Notes under the pieces: generated by a model
Databases searched by the model: none
What the model was told of the DNA's origin: nothing
The model's input: only the letters and a program-made list of their open reading frames with translations
In this document: positions 48,413 to 60,222 of the stretch, in pieces
Position numbering within the stretch: position 1 is the first letter of the stretch
Layout: every line of letters starts with the position of its first letter
Source of the DNA: Saccharina japonica
Taxonomy: Eukaryota > Sar > Phaeophyceae > Laminariales > Laminariaceae
DNA: 64,000 nt
Reading direction: 5' to 3'
NCBI GenBank assembly: GCA_008828725.1
Contig: MEHQ01003854.1
Location: 1,154,652-1,218,651, forward strand
Made by a program: the position numbers and the translations under genes

Positions 48413-49484
48413 GGCTCGTCAGGTTTCAGGCACGTCTAAGGCATTATTTCAGGCATAGATAGGCACGTTTTTGGACTCAGACATTTGCCTATCATCGTGC
48501 CTATTTCATTTTTTTCGCCTGCGGCGTGCCTATCTCCATGTGCCTATTTGCCTAGCTCGAGGTATTTTTTTTTTTCATAGGAAATTCGTTACGTCCCCTA
48601 TCCCCGGGAAAATAACGCCTCCATATATATAGTGGAAAACCCCCGTTTTCATTTATTTTTTGCCAAACGCTGCTTAGCTGTGCAGCAGAGCGGAGCGCTA
48701 CGTAGGCGCCCACATGCCCCTGCTATATCACACAGATACTATACTCGTACAGAGGAATTGGATATTATGGCGAGGGGAACCATCGAAGGAATGTACTAAT
48801 GTAAAATATAATCGTATACTTGGGATATCATATGCTAATATATTCGAATGAAAAGGGTGAACTCGGCGCAGATGCAGTTGGGACGCTGGAATTCCGTTGA
48901 GGCGTCTAGCGTCCATGTTTACAGTTTCTAGTCGCGGGTAAGGTCGCGATCGCTAAACGCGTGCGAAGCATCGCCCTGCTGCTGTAACCGCTCACGTCCT
49001 GCTTTGAGCTTTGTGTTGCTGATTTATCTCGCGACATACGAGCTGGGCCAGCCTAAAAACGGACAATGTTTCCTAACGCGAATCCGCCACCGCTACGTAC
49101 AGGAAACCTGGCCCAGACTGGATTTCTTTTTTTGAGAGAGGGTGATTTTCCACACCAATTTCAAGATAACGACTCCCGAATGCCTTTTTTTCCTCTAAAT
49201 CTCAGCCTGGCTTTTTTATGTAGCCTGTGTCTTGATAAGTGTCCTCTACTACCGTTGTACGTAGCACTTTTCTTTCCCTCCAAAATCAGTTTGCGGGTGA
49301 GGTACGTATGATATATATAGACCTCCTCAAGTGACCACCCTTATAAGGCAAAAAACGTGGTGCACCTCTACCGTAGCATGCGTCAATATTAGTAAATAGT
49401 AAAGATAACACCACCCCTGAGACGATTGTGGTGTTTTTAAGCCGGCTTTCTCTACAAGAGGAGGGGGGGGGGGGGGGGGCTCAT

Positions 49485-49636
49485 GGGGGGGGGGGCGTAC
49501 TCATTTGTTGCTTGCCTTAGTCATTTGACCATTGACCACGCATCCCTTTCGAGACGGAGCACCGTTCCTACTCCTAATAGAGACACCTCCAACGCTTGGG
49601 CGCTCATTACGTTGTTTCCATATATTACAAAGAAAC
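49485..49636 (-). mobile_element. LINE-A 3' end, nested in a SINE-A tail
   Basis: About 150 bp nearly identical to the LINE-A terminus at 4.6 kb (poly-G on the plus strand, then CGTACTCATTTGTTGC). It is bordered on the left by a G run plus CTCATG and on the right by TGCACGGCCGTAGTCATATG. These two flanks are the two halves of a SINE-A 3' end. Confidence 0.75.
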
Positions 49637-50072
49637 GTGCACGGCCGTAGTCATATGACTACAAGAGAGGAGGGGAGGTGCAAACACGCCTCCACACCGA
49701 TTCATGCGTCTGTCTACATGGGTCCATCTCCTGGAGGGTCTTTCGCTCGAAATGCACCATTTTCGTTGGGTGTGCTGTGGACGCGTGCTTTATATTATAT
49801 ATTAAAAAAATTAAAAAAAAAAACAACAGCTGTGAGCTCGAGGGTTTCGTCGAAGCTCATCTTTGCTAGCTGAGTGTAATACTTCGATCGCGCGTACTAA
49901 CGGATTTTATGTCCTCATTTGGGGTGTACATCCCGTATGAGGGGGACACAATCTGAGGCTGTAGAATTCAGGAAGTATATACGAAGTACGATACTTACGA
50001 GGTACCTGGTACGTATATACGTACTGTACCTTTTTTTGGCTGAAACGTTTTCGGGATGACGGAACTCCTTAA

Positions 50073-50154
50073 CCCGTTCGGAACTGAAAAAAAATATCCT
50101 ACACTTATTCCAAGTAGTTTGTCCCTAAATATTTGGGACCAGTTCTTGAGGGGT
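50073..50154. mobile_element. TTAA-type MITE, 82 bp
   Basis: CCC...GGGG; TTAA at 50069-50072, decayed to TTAT on the right. Same family as at 27.6 and 48.0 kb. Confidence 0.7.
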
Positions 50155-50301
50155 TATATAACCGCAAAATCGTCGGAATTTGAATATCCTTGCGTTGCAA
50201 TATTTTTCATTTTTTTTACACGTGGGGCCAGTGGATTGTTCGTCGGCTACGTTCGTACGAGAGTAGACTGTACAATTCGTTAGCAAGGATCTTTAGTTTA
50301 A

Positions 50302-50384
50302 CCCCTTAAGAACTGGTCCCACTTATTCGGAGAAAACTACTTGGAAATAGTGTGATGTAATAGTTTTTTTCAGTTCTGAATGGG
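50302..50384. mobile_element. TTAA-flanked MITE, 83 bp, inverted
   Basis: CCCC...GGG with perfect TTAA at 50298-50301 and 50385-50388, opposite in orientation to the copy 150 bp to the left. Confidence 0.75.
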
Positions 50385-50965
50385 TTAAGGGAGGGTTTTG
50401 TCTTAAAAATGGTGTACCTGTGGTGCGCATTTCGGAATCGTGGTCGGCGTTCGGAATGTTCTTGCAATTATCTCGCTAGATGCATAGGCGGCGCAGCCGC
50501 GTTTCTCGCCCGTTTCTGGTCCGTTTTGGGTCCGGTTTGGGTTAGGGTTGGGGTTAGGGGTTGGGTTGGGTTTACGCCCGTACCTTGATCCCACGAGGAA
50601 GTGCTTCCTAGCTCGCAAAACACTGCAACAAGTGAACAGCCCGCCCCTCTAAATATCCTTGCTAACGAATTGCAATATGTAGGAGCTCACGTGCGAGTCG
50701 TACGAGTAGCACTTTTATTTTCCTCCAAAGTCATTTTTTGACTTACTATTAGTATAGAGCTACCTGTACCGTAGCACGCGTCTGTTCCCCCCCGCTGGGT
50801 TTCGAGAAACTCGGCTCCCAAAAAAATCTCGAGGGGGTATGTTGTCTTAGCGTGTTATGGTATGTATACGGAATACCCGTGGTTATTATGGAATAATGCA
50901 TTTAGTGCCGGAACCGACGCTGCAAGGAGTTATACGACATGCTCGCAGTGTAGTGTGGTTGTTAA

Positions 50966-51054
50966 CCCTTTTAGAACTGCAGTCCCGTTTTGGGGACAAA
51001 CCAGTCTAATTCTAAGTGATTTGTCCCCAAAATGGGACTCCAGTCCTATAAGGG
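50966..51054. mobile_element. TTAA-type MITE, 89 bp
   Basis: Arms with GTCCCGTTTTGGGGACAAA, like the copy at 22.97 kb; TTAA at 50962-50965, right side TTTAA. A decayed relative lies at about 51360-51410. Confidence 0.7.
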
Positions 51055-52594
51055 TTTAAGACCGCGGGGTGGCTATTATCAACCAGCACGGTCACGCCGC
51101 CAAGATCAGTGGGGCTGTTTGATGTTCAACCTGTTCAGATTATGTTGTCCAGAATCAGAATTGCCATACACATGCTACGGTAGAGGTGTATGATACCATG
51201 CTTTTTCTTCAGGGTGGTCGCTTGAAGCTCTACTTCGTATAAGCATAGCCCAAAAACTGATTTTGGAGGGAAATAAAAGTGCTATATACGTACCCGATGG
51301 AGAATAAGACGGCCCAAGTATGCAATGAAAAATAGTGCAACACAAGAATGGCATTCCGACGATTTAAGAACTGGTCCCACGTATTTGGGAACAAACTACT
51401 TGGATTACGAGTGCGGCGAGGGTGGTCGATTTTTTTTTTTTCGACATCTCACAGATTTTTTTGTTCGTTAGGGGGCGGGGGGGGGTTACTAAAACCAAGT
51501 GAAAAAAAATGAAAATAAGGATAATTTTTTTCACCATTTTCTTATTTCATCATGTGATCACAACGGTTGCAACGGTGTTTTATTCCGACCTCTGGGGTTG
51601 TGGTGTGTCGTTTTCTCTTTTTTCTTGGCGCCCCTGAGTGCGGGGTAATTTTGTTCAGTTCAGGATGGGTTGCACGACGCACGACCCGTCAGAAGAAAAA
51701 AAAAACAGCCAAAAAGTGCTCTATACATCCATCGTAGCACGCGTCTGCAATCGAACAAACCCCTAAAAACCAATGATGTCGGATTACGGCCGGATATGCT
51801 TAATCCTTACGCGTTTTTCGGCTAAATGGGAAATTTGCGTGCTTACTGGTAATTACGGGAAAAACAGGGGACGTTTAAGAAACATCCCCGCTAGGAAAAA
51901 AACGCACGTCCAACGTTGTGCAGACCTTCATTTTATTTTATTTTTCCGAATTTATGTGAATTTATAACCCACTTCCTCCAACTCATGAGTAAAGTCGGTT
52001 ACGTTTACACAGGCCCTTAGGCGTGTCCGATGCTTTGGCGATGATCGTTTCGAAATATTTGCCATTTTTCAAGTCAAAACCATGTTTGTTTTTTTGTGCA
52101 GCCTCCTGCATGGGCCAGTGGCCGAAAAAAAACAGTCGGCCCAAAAAAGGCCGTATTGAGCCCTTTTTCCGGAAACTGAGAAGAAAATTGAAAACATGGA
52201 AAATGGCTAAAAAAAACTGAAAATCGTTAAATTTGCGTTTTGATTTTGCTTCATCGCTGATATACGACACCTACGCCTCGTCTAAAAGCATGTCGTCATG
52301 TTTTCGGCTATGTTTCAAGTGAAAACAGGCAAAGTTAGGCAAATGAAATTCGACCGAAAACGGTACAAATTGGCCAAAATCGGCTATAATATGGAAAATT
52401 TTGACCCACATATCCTCTGAAGAATAGAAACTCGGATTATTTTTTCGTTTTTTATCATGAGCATCTCTGTGACGTGGTTTTTTCGAAGAAGACCTAACTA
52501 TAGCATTGTGCGCCTTTCCGTTCAAAAGCTATTATTGCCTCTGCCCCATAATGGACTTTACTTATGAATTGGAGGAAGTATTATTTAGGTTCGT

Positions 52595-55500
52595 GCTGTG
52601 TGTGTGTGTTCTTCACATTAAACCTTCCTTTCTACCCGTCGACATCCAGCACACCCAGTGTCCGTGCCGATTCATCATCCTAAAAAGGTACCAGTTCTGT
52701 GGTCACAAAACTACGACACAGAGATACTACGCTCAGTGCAGTAAGCAGAGCAGACAATGCAATGCCATATACGACAGGCAAGACCTACCCTGCTAGCAAT
52801 CCAGGTGCATGCAAGAGAAAAAAAGCCGCTTCGAGGACCCCTCTGTACCACTTGCCCACTTTAGTTGCTGCAACGGTCCACGCTGCGGTCTCTACTCCAA
52901 ACACCAACGGGACCTGTGCCGTGGACCCCTTGGTGGCTTGAAACACCTTGAGGTCTTCAGCAATGCATTTCTGCCAGGACTTTGGTTGTCCGCCCGGTCT
53001 GCGTCCCTCCCCACCCGTCATGGTCCCGAACATCACCCGACTGGGTAGTCGCCCCTTGGGTTGCCGTGCCACGGCTCCCGCAAAGAACAGCCGTCGTTTA
53101 CGGATCGTCGTTTCGATGCTCTCGCATCGTGTCTGCTTGAGAGCCTTTGCGTACGAGAGGGTCCTATAGTCGCCACGCTGCCGACGCTGGAAGCCAATGA
53201 CACGCAGGAGGATTTGGTGATGTACCGATCGGAGCCTGGCGAAGTGTTGTGCACTGAGGGTCCACGTCACACATCCGTATAGCAGGGTCTCAATCACCTC
53301 GGCCTTCAACATGCGGACTTTCAGACTGAGTCGAGCCGTCTTCATGTCGTACAACTCTGGTCCGAACCGTTTGAAGCACGCCCACATAAGACGGATCCGT
53401 CGTTCGATTTCGAGTGAGAGGTCAGCGTCTTCGTGGATAATGCCGCCGAGGTACAAAAACTGGCTCGTTTGTCTATACCTCTGACCATCTGCTTCGATAA
53501 CGAGCGGCGGAGGAGGGGGTGTCTGGTCCCGTGTTCGGAAAATTATCGTTTCAGTTTTGTTTTCTGAAACCGTGAGGCCTGCTGCTTCAAAGACAGTGAC
53601 GATGACTGTCATCATTTTAGCGAGACCCTCCGCAGACTTTGAGACAATTCCTGCATCATCGGCGTACAGCATACCCCATACAGCCCTTCGCACGCATGCC
53701 AATGGTACCTCTTTTCCAACGACTACATCCTCCTTGAGGTGAACCAAATCCCTCATGATGTCTTCGTCTTCACTGAAGCGTACGAGAACAATGTGTATCA
53801 CACCAGCGAAAAACACGTTGAACAGCAGTGGCGACAGCACGCAGCCTTGTCGTAGCCCCTGTGTGTGTGTGTGTGTGTTCTTCACATTAAACCTTCCTTT
53901 CTACCCGTCGACATCCAGCACACCCAGTGTCCGTGCCGATTCTTCATCCTAAAAAGGTACCAGTTCTGTGGTCACAAAACTACGACACAGAGATACTACC
54001 TCAGTGCAGTAAGCAGAGCAGACAATGCAAGCCATATATGACAGGCAAGGCCTACCTGCTAGCAATTCAGGTGCATGCAAGAGAAAAAAAAAAAAAAGAA
54101 AAATGCGAAAAGAAAAATAATAAGAAAGTAAATATACTGAAGCAAATCAAAATCAAGCAACCAAATAAAAGCATGACAAAAAAAAGAAAACAAAAATGTC
54201 GTGCTTCTCCCAGAGTGAGATGCGACCTCTATTAAAAGAACCAAATGAAATGAAAGACGAAAAAAATGGAAAAACAGTGCCAACAGAAGCAAGACTGAAG
54301 AACGACAGGATAGAGACAGGCAGCCAGAGCACACCGAAGAAGCCTCCAGCCAGCAGGCAGGTTTGTGCCCATTAGTACAGGCAGGTTCTACCAGCTAGTC
54401 GGTCTGGACGACCTACTCTGTTTGCCGTCTCTTTCCTGCTTTCGTCCGCCGGTTTCCCTATGACCCCCCCCACCCTCGTCTCCTTCCCTTGGGCGCCACC
54501 CATACAACGGGTACGTGGCACTTCCAACTCAATTCCGTTTCGTTCTCGTGTAGCCCCTGCGTGACATTAAACCAATCAGAGTGCTCACCATCATCTGTGC
54601 GTACGCAAGCGCGCATGCCGTCGTGGAACTGGCGGATGATTGTAAGCATCTTGGTTGGTATGCCAACGCGCGTAAGAACCTGCCACAGCAGCTCTCGGTC
54701 GACAGAGTCGTATGCTTTCTGCAAATCGATGAAGCACATGTACAAAGGGATTTTCCTGTCTCGTCCGAGTTCTTGTAATCGTCGTACTACGAACAGCATG
54801 TCGACTGTTGATCGTGTAGGACGAAAACCGCACTGTTCCTCAGGGAGGATGCCTCGGCCCTCGCAGTAGTTGCTGAGACGGGATGCGACGATTTTCAGCA
54901 ACACTTTTCCTGCATGGGCAACAAGCGAAATCCCTCTGTAGTTGTTGCAGTCAGTTCGGTCCTTCGTTTTGTAAAGTACCTTGATTATCGCGTCTTTCCA
55001 CTGCTGGGGGACTTCACCCGTTATCCAAACATTGACAAGGATGTGGTGGAAGCATTGGATGAAATCGGGGTGATCGATTTTCAGTAGCTCGGCGGGCAGG
55101 TCGTCTGGTCCTACCACTTTCCAATTCGGCACTATCTTAACGGCTCCCATCATCTCGTCCACAGATGGCTCATCGCCAAGTGATCGTTCAAGCGGTCGTG
55201 GTGGCAATGGACCGATGATAGTGGGATCAAGTTTCAGTGATTTCGTGTTCAACAGTTTGTTGAAGGCTCTCATCCACCCTTCACGAATTAGCACTTTATC
55301 CCGTAGCAGCGTGCCATCCTCGTCCCTAATGAACTGCTCGCTTCGCGCTTTCTTGCCCTCCAACCCTACAGTACCCTTCAGGTGCTTGTAAAAGCCTCTC
55401 TGGTCATTATCAGCTAGGAGTCTCTCGGTTTCGGCTAGGTACTCCTCGAAATACGCATGTACCCCTACAGCGACCACCTCCCTAAGATTCGCACACGCGG

Positions 55501-56376
55501 TCCTCAGAGTCTTCCACGCGGTACTATCTCGGGGGTGGACGCGTAAGTGTTGTCGCGCATCTTCCCTCGCGGACCATGCTATTTTGAAGGAAGCCGAGGC
55601 TTCGGCCGACTCACACCACCGACGCTTACGTGGTTGGTGCGATGTGGGTGGTACCTCGGCTTCTACTGCATCGATGACGGTTGAGGTGAACAACATAGTA
55701 ACCATACCATCAATGTTGTGTGGTTGGAAAGGTTGGTTGAAGTGGAAATGACTCTCGCAACTACTCGCTCACGACATTTTCCGTCGGACATAAACACCTT
55801 GCGGTCAAACGGTCGGCATTTTGGTGTCTGGCGTGCTCGTCGGTTCGATGCAAAATGTCCGGAGAGACGAACCTTCATGTGTACGATGTTGTGGTCTGAA
55901 TCAGCCTTAGCGGGTGGCGGAGGCTGAGGGATAACGTTAACATCGTGTACTCTAGACCGATGGACTTGCCGGGTTAGGATGTAATCAATGCGCTTACGGT
56001 CATTCGGGCCGGTGCCGTTGTGAGTATGCGATATTCCACCNTTGCGTGTGCNGAAAAAAGTGTTGGTGAGAGCTAGCTTGCAATTGGTAGCGAACGACAG
56101 AAGTCGTTTGCCATTATCGTTGATCAAATCGCGGCCGTATGCTCCCAGAACTCTGTTTTCATTATCATCGCACCCTAGTCTCTGCCCAGTTCGTGCATTA
56201 GCATCCATCAGTACGAACAAACACTCTCTAGTTGGAATCTGTCCGACTAGGTCCTCCAGTTTCTTCCAGAAAACACGTTTCAGCTCGACGTCTTTGGTAC
56301 ACTCTGTTGGGGCATACGCAACGACGAAATTCGCTGTAGCGCCGTCGCACTGCTGCTGTAAGCTGTAAGCCATCAA
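52595..56376 (-). mobile_element. LINE-B: non-LTR retrotransposon with endonuclease and reverse transcriptase
   Basis: On the minus strand, 56376-55663 encodes an APE-type endonuclease lacking its N-terminus (VVAYAPTE, DANARTGQR, RIDYIL, SDHNIV). Then 55705-54560 and 53851-52785 encode the reverse transcriptase: [51 protein letters not shown], and the catalytic YADD (in LYADDAGIVS). The C-terminal part ends HAPGLLAG before the stop. The element then ends after about 190 bp in (CA)n at 52595-52610. The endonuclease and RT frames differ by a shift near 55700, two N bases lie at 56041 and 56052, and element B splits the RT at 53862-54549. It is therefore inactive. The clade is unresolved (RTE/L1/CR1-like features). 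Confidence 0.88.
53862..54549 (-). mobile_element. Element B inserted in the LINE-B reverse transcriptase
   Basis: A 688-bp insertion flanked by GTAGCCCCTG (53852-53861 and 54550-54559). Removing one flank and the insert rejoins the conserved TQGLRQGC motif. It runs from ACGAGAACGAAACGG to (CA)n on the minus strand; its 3' 220 bp equal the 3' end of LINE-B itself. Confidence 0.85.
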
Positions 56377-56872
56377 ATCAGTCCGTCAGCGTGACACCAA
56401 CAACGGAGGCCGCCCTGCTTGTGGCTTGCAGTCGTGAGTCGTGAATAACATATAGGTTGAATTTGTCCATCTAGGTTGAATTTATCGAGACATACACTAC
56501 CGGCTACCGGGCCCCTCGTATCTCCTTCGTGACTCGTGACCCACTGCCATGCTCGGAGCAGGTCGCAGGGTCACAGCGCAAGCTCACTGCTGTGGCTGCT
56601 GGGAAGCAAAAATGCGGAAGTTTCCTAGAGATTTTTACGATTTTTGTTCATAGGGGACTGGGGGCGTAGCGTAATTTCGCCGGCCCAGTCCGATTACTTA
56701 CCGCCAAAACGGCTCGCCGTAAGGACGTAATTACGTAATCCGACATCATTGCTAAAAACAGCTTGGAATTGGACGAGCGGCCACGCATGTTATCGTTCCA
56801 TTCCAATCACTCAAAAGCTTGTCGAACGAAGTGTAGGCGCATTCGTGTGGGAGTGCCTGAACTCCACTCGAC

Positions 56873-57042
56873 CGGTCTGGCTCGCAGTCGTGGTTCCTCT
56901 ATAGGGCCGGTTGAGTAGTGCCGGCTGCCCTGTATAGTGCCTGTGGTCCCTCTATAGTGCCGGTTGAGCAGTGCCGGCTGCCTGGTATAGTGCCTGTGAA
57001 ATCGCTTGGCACTGATGGGGATTAACCAGCGTGGCAATGTGC
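56873..57042 (-). repeat. Element F, inverted copy
   Basis: CTATAGTGCCGGTTGAGCAG units and GTGAAATCGCTTGGCACTG match the element at 28.56-28.87 kb in reverse. It ends directly at an element-B copy. Confidence 0.5.
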
Positions 57043-57212
57043 GGAAGTGTGTGTGTATGTGTTCTTCACATTAAACCTTCCTTTCTACCCGTCGACATCC
57101 AGCACACCCAGTGTCCGTGCCGATTCTTCATCCTAAAAAGGTACCAGTTCTGTGGTCACAAAACTACGACACAGAGATACTACACTCAGTGCAGTAAGCA
57201 GAGCAGACAATA
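57043..57212 (-). mobile_element. Element B / LINE-B 3' end, truncated copy
   Basis: The last 165 bp, from the (GT)n end (plus strand) to GCAGAGCAGACAAT, then unrelated sequence. Confidence 0.7.
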
Positions 57213-57746
57213 GAGTGTTTGCGTTTTTTTTTCTTCTTACTTTTACTTCTCTAAAAATTCTCCCGAAGGAAGGATTTGCGGTAATTTTTTTAAAAAACGG
57301 CAAAAAAGTACTTTAGAGAAGTACGTTTTTGATCAAAAGTTACGGTAACTTTTGGCTCTCAGTTTCATTGGCCTACACACACCGAGCATTCTACCGACGC
57401 AGAACGGCACAAATTATGGGACATGTCTCCCATAGGCCCCAACCTTGCTGCTTGCTCTACACAACACAACAACCGGTGGGAGCACAGAGGCTCGAGAGGT
57501 GTGCTACAGTATGATACGGACAAACGGTGCTGGATTTTGCTGACGGGGCGCCTGCGGACTACTGGCGGCCCGCTACGGTACGCTCTCGCCGGCTTGGTGT
57601 CGTGGAGGATGCGCTGTTCAGAAGAACTACTCGTACGAGTACGAGTTACTCGTACGAGTCGTACTCGTATGGAGACGTAGTCTTACCGCCTTGCTTGTAG
57701 AGCGCGACAGGATGACAGATCGCCGTGTATCATTTCAATTTCACCA

Positions 57747-58113
57747 CACTTTTTTTTTTTTTTTTTTTTTTTTTTTCGTCCATCCCATTTATTATCTTCG
57801 CCCTTCCTTTCTCTCTCCTCCCTAGTCGTAACTCAGATCCGGGGTCACAAAGTAGGCTCCTCTCCCTCCTCCCCCACTACGGTTCTTGCCTTGCATTTTT
57901 ATCGCGAGAAGACTTCAGCCTTTCCTTCCCTCGTCGACTCGCATCGAATTGTGCCTACCCACGCTACTATTAATTGGCGCTCTCAGCAGTTGATTCCGTT
58001 TTTTATTTATTTTTGCAAATAAACTCAAAAGTCCGACCCACGTGAGATTCGAACTCCAGACATCAACGTTCAGAAGCGTTCGAGGTTACCTCTAGACCAT
58101 CGGGGCGACCGAC
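57747..58113 (-). mobile_element. tRNA-derived SINE (family C), minus-strand copy
   Basis: Poly-T of about 27 at 57750-57776 is its A tail on the minus strand; the tRNA-like head lies at 58035-58113 (CCATCGGGGCGACC). It is almost identical, inverted, to the copy at 60769-61127. Confidence 0.85.
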
Positions 58114-58299
58114 TTTACACTGCGGTAGCAGCACTAGCAGCAGCGGCGGCGCGCCGCCACGGTCTATATATGTCGGGCCCCGGGCGGGCTTGGAGCGGAG
58201 CGTGCCGGCGCGGTGTCGCGCGTAGGTCGTGGGCAGCAGCAGGAGCAGCACACGACGACAAGAATAGTCGGACGCAAATAAAAAAAAGCAAAAACGGAA

Positions 58300-58465
58300 G
58301 CTGTGCTTCTCGCTGCTCTGCTGCTGCTCTGCTGCTGCTGTCTGCTCGCTGCTGCTGCTGCTGGCTGCGCTGCTGCTGCCGCTGCTGCTGGCTGCCGCTG
58401 CTGCTGGGGCTGCCGCCACGTAGCTGCAGCCACCGGTGCTGCTGCTTGCGGTCGTGGGATTGCAG
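58300..58465. repeat. CTG-rich trinucleotide repeat beside an assembly gap
   Basis: Imperfect CTG/CTGCTG runs for about 160 bp. Open frames here are Ala/Ser/Gln/Leu runs that also pass through the Ns, so no gene is claimed. Confidence 0.8.
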
Positions 58466-58560
58466 CTGCGGCACTGCGGTCATACCCCTGCCGCCGCCAC
58501 CGTTGCTGGGCTGCCGTTCCTCTCGTACGCTACTTTTTGTTTTCGTTGTTTGTTTGGTTT

Positions 58561-59149
58561 NNNNNNNNNNNNNNNNNNNNNNNNNNNNNNNNNNNNNNNN
58601 NNNNNNNNNNNNNNNNNNNNNNNNNNNNNNNNNNNNNNNNNNNNNNNNNNNNNNNNNNNNNNNNNNNNNNNNNNNNNNNNNNNNNNNNNNNNNNNNNNNN
58701 NNNNNNNNNNNNNNNNNNNNNNNNNNNNNNNNNNNNNNNNNNNNNNNNNNNNNNNNNNNNNNNNNNNNNNNNNNNNNNNNNNNNNNNNNNNNNNNNNNNN
58801 NNNNNNNNNNNNNNNNNNNNNNNNNNNNNNNNNNNNNNNNNNNNNNNNNNNNNNNNNNNNNNNNNNNNNNNNNNNNNNNNNNNNNNNNNNNNNNNNNNNN
58901 NNNNNNNNNNNNNNNNNNNNNNNNNNNNNNNNNNNNNNNNNNNNNNNNNNNNNNNNNNNNNNNNNNNNNNNNNNNNNNNNNNNNNNNNNNNNNNNNNNNN
59001 NNNNNNNNNNNNNNNNNNNNNNNNNNNNNNNNNNNNNNNNNNNNNNNNNNNNNNNNNNNNNNNNNNNNNNNNNNNNNNNNNNNNNNNNNNNNNNNNNNNN
59101 NNNNNNNNNNNNNNNNNNNNNNNNNNNNNNNNNNNNNNNNNNNNNNNNN
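58561..59149. other. Assembly gap (589 N)
   Basis: Uncalled bases. Apparent long reading frames from 58.1 to 59.4 kb exist only because N codons contain no stops. Confidence 0.99.
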
Positions 59150-59312
59150 GCCGCATTGCCTCACCCCACTTCCCTTATTATTTTCGGAGGCGTCGCCTGC
59201 AGGATTTTGTTTACTTCTATCGCAAACACACCGAAACCATGAGGGGAAGGGAATTCACTTTTTTGAGCGGACGGAAAGTATATTTTTTTTTTACTTCTAT
59301 CGCAAACACTCT

Positions 59313-59605
59313 AATGCAACGCCATATACGACAGGCAAGACCTACCCTGCTAGCAATCCAGGTGCATGCAAGAGAAAAAAAGAGAAAAAAAGAGAAAAAA
59401 AGAAAAAAGCGAAAATAAAAAATAATTGAGAGTAAATATACTGAAGCAAATCAACAATCAAGCAACCTAATAAAAAGCATGACAAAAAAAAGAAAGTGTC
59501 GTGCTTCTCCCAGAGGAGATGCGACCTCCAATAAAAAACCAATTGAAATGAAAGAAAATGAAATGGACCGAAACAGCGCCAACAGAGCAAGACTGAGAAC
59601 GACGG
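59313..59605 (-). mobile_element. Element B internal fragment
   Basis: Matches the middle of element B (CAGGCAAGACCTACCCTGC, the A-rich stretch, GATGCGACCTCCAATAAAA) without the (CA)n end. On its right it joins a piece of element F (59608-59700). Confidence 0.65.
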
Positions 59606-60018
59606 AGTACGTAGTGCCGGTTGCAGCTATAGTGCCGGTATTGTTGGCTTGCGCATACCGGCACTATGGAGGCATACCGACACTATAGAGGGACCACTCC
59701 TGCTTGTATTGCAATGGAAACGAGATTAATCCGTGGCCGTTCGTTCTATTCGAAGCTGCTTGTAGGGGTTTGTGTTCCGGTTGGAATTCTGAGCAACCGA
59801 CCCTGAACAGGCTCTGAACATGAGATAAACCAACTGAGTTTTGTGGCGGGGAGGTATCATAATGGTTGGCTCTATAAACTCGTAGGACAGAAACACCGTC
59901 ATGGGGGCAGCGAGTGCTCTTGGCACAGAGGACGACTCACACGCAAATGTAGCGCGAGGCATGCCTCAGAGCGGGCGGTGCTAGCCATTCAAGTGGCACG
60001 CTCGGGACTAATCTATTA

Positions 60019-60222
60019 CGGGGGACCATACTTAAACCCTTACGATATAACTGCAGTCCCGTTTTGGGGACAAACCACTCTAATTCTAAGTAATGTGTCC
60101 CCAAAACGGGACTCCAGTCCTATAAGGGTTAATACTTAATAGGGACCTACGGTATATAAAAAAGTCGATACATCTTATTTTTACTAACAATATTTGGTCC
60201 TACTTACTATGCACCTATTACG
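60019..60222. mobile_element. GGGGGACCATAGTAAA-type MITE (family M2), carrying a nested MITE
   Basis: Left end ACGGGGGACCATA; right part ACTAACAATATTTGGTCC and TACTTACTATGCACC. The arms are interrupted by a TTAA-type MITE at 60037-60128. Confidence 0.65.
60037..60128. mobile_element. TTAA-type MITE nested in a family-M2 MITE
   Basis: About 92 bp, arms GTCCCGTTTTGGGGACAAA and ATGTGTCCCCAAAACGGG, flanked by TTAA(A) at 60032-60036 and TTAA at 60129-60132. Confidence 0.75.

Noticed and set aside
58170..59429. Long open reading frames on both strands
   Set aside because: Most of their length is the N gap; the rest is a CTG repeat. They have no start, family or splice context.
46324..59605. Solo LTRs (elements starting TG with repeated copies)
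   Set aside because: Copies share one fixed end, a (CA)n tract, and are variably truncated at the other. One equals the 3' end of an intact LINE. This is non-LTR behaviour.
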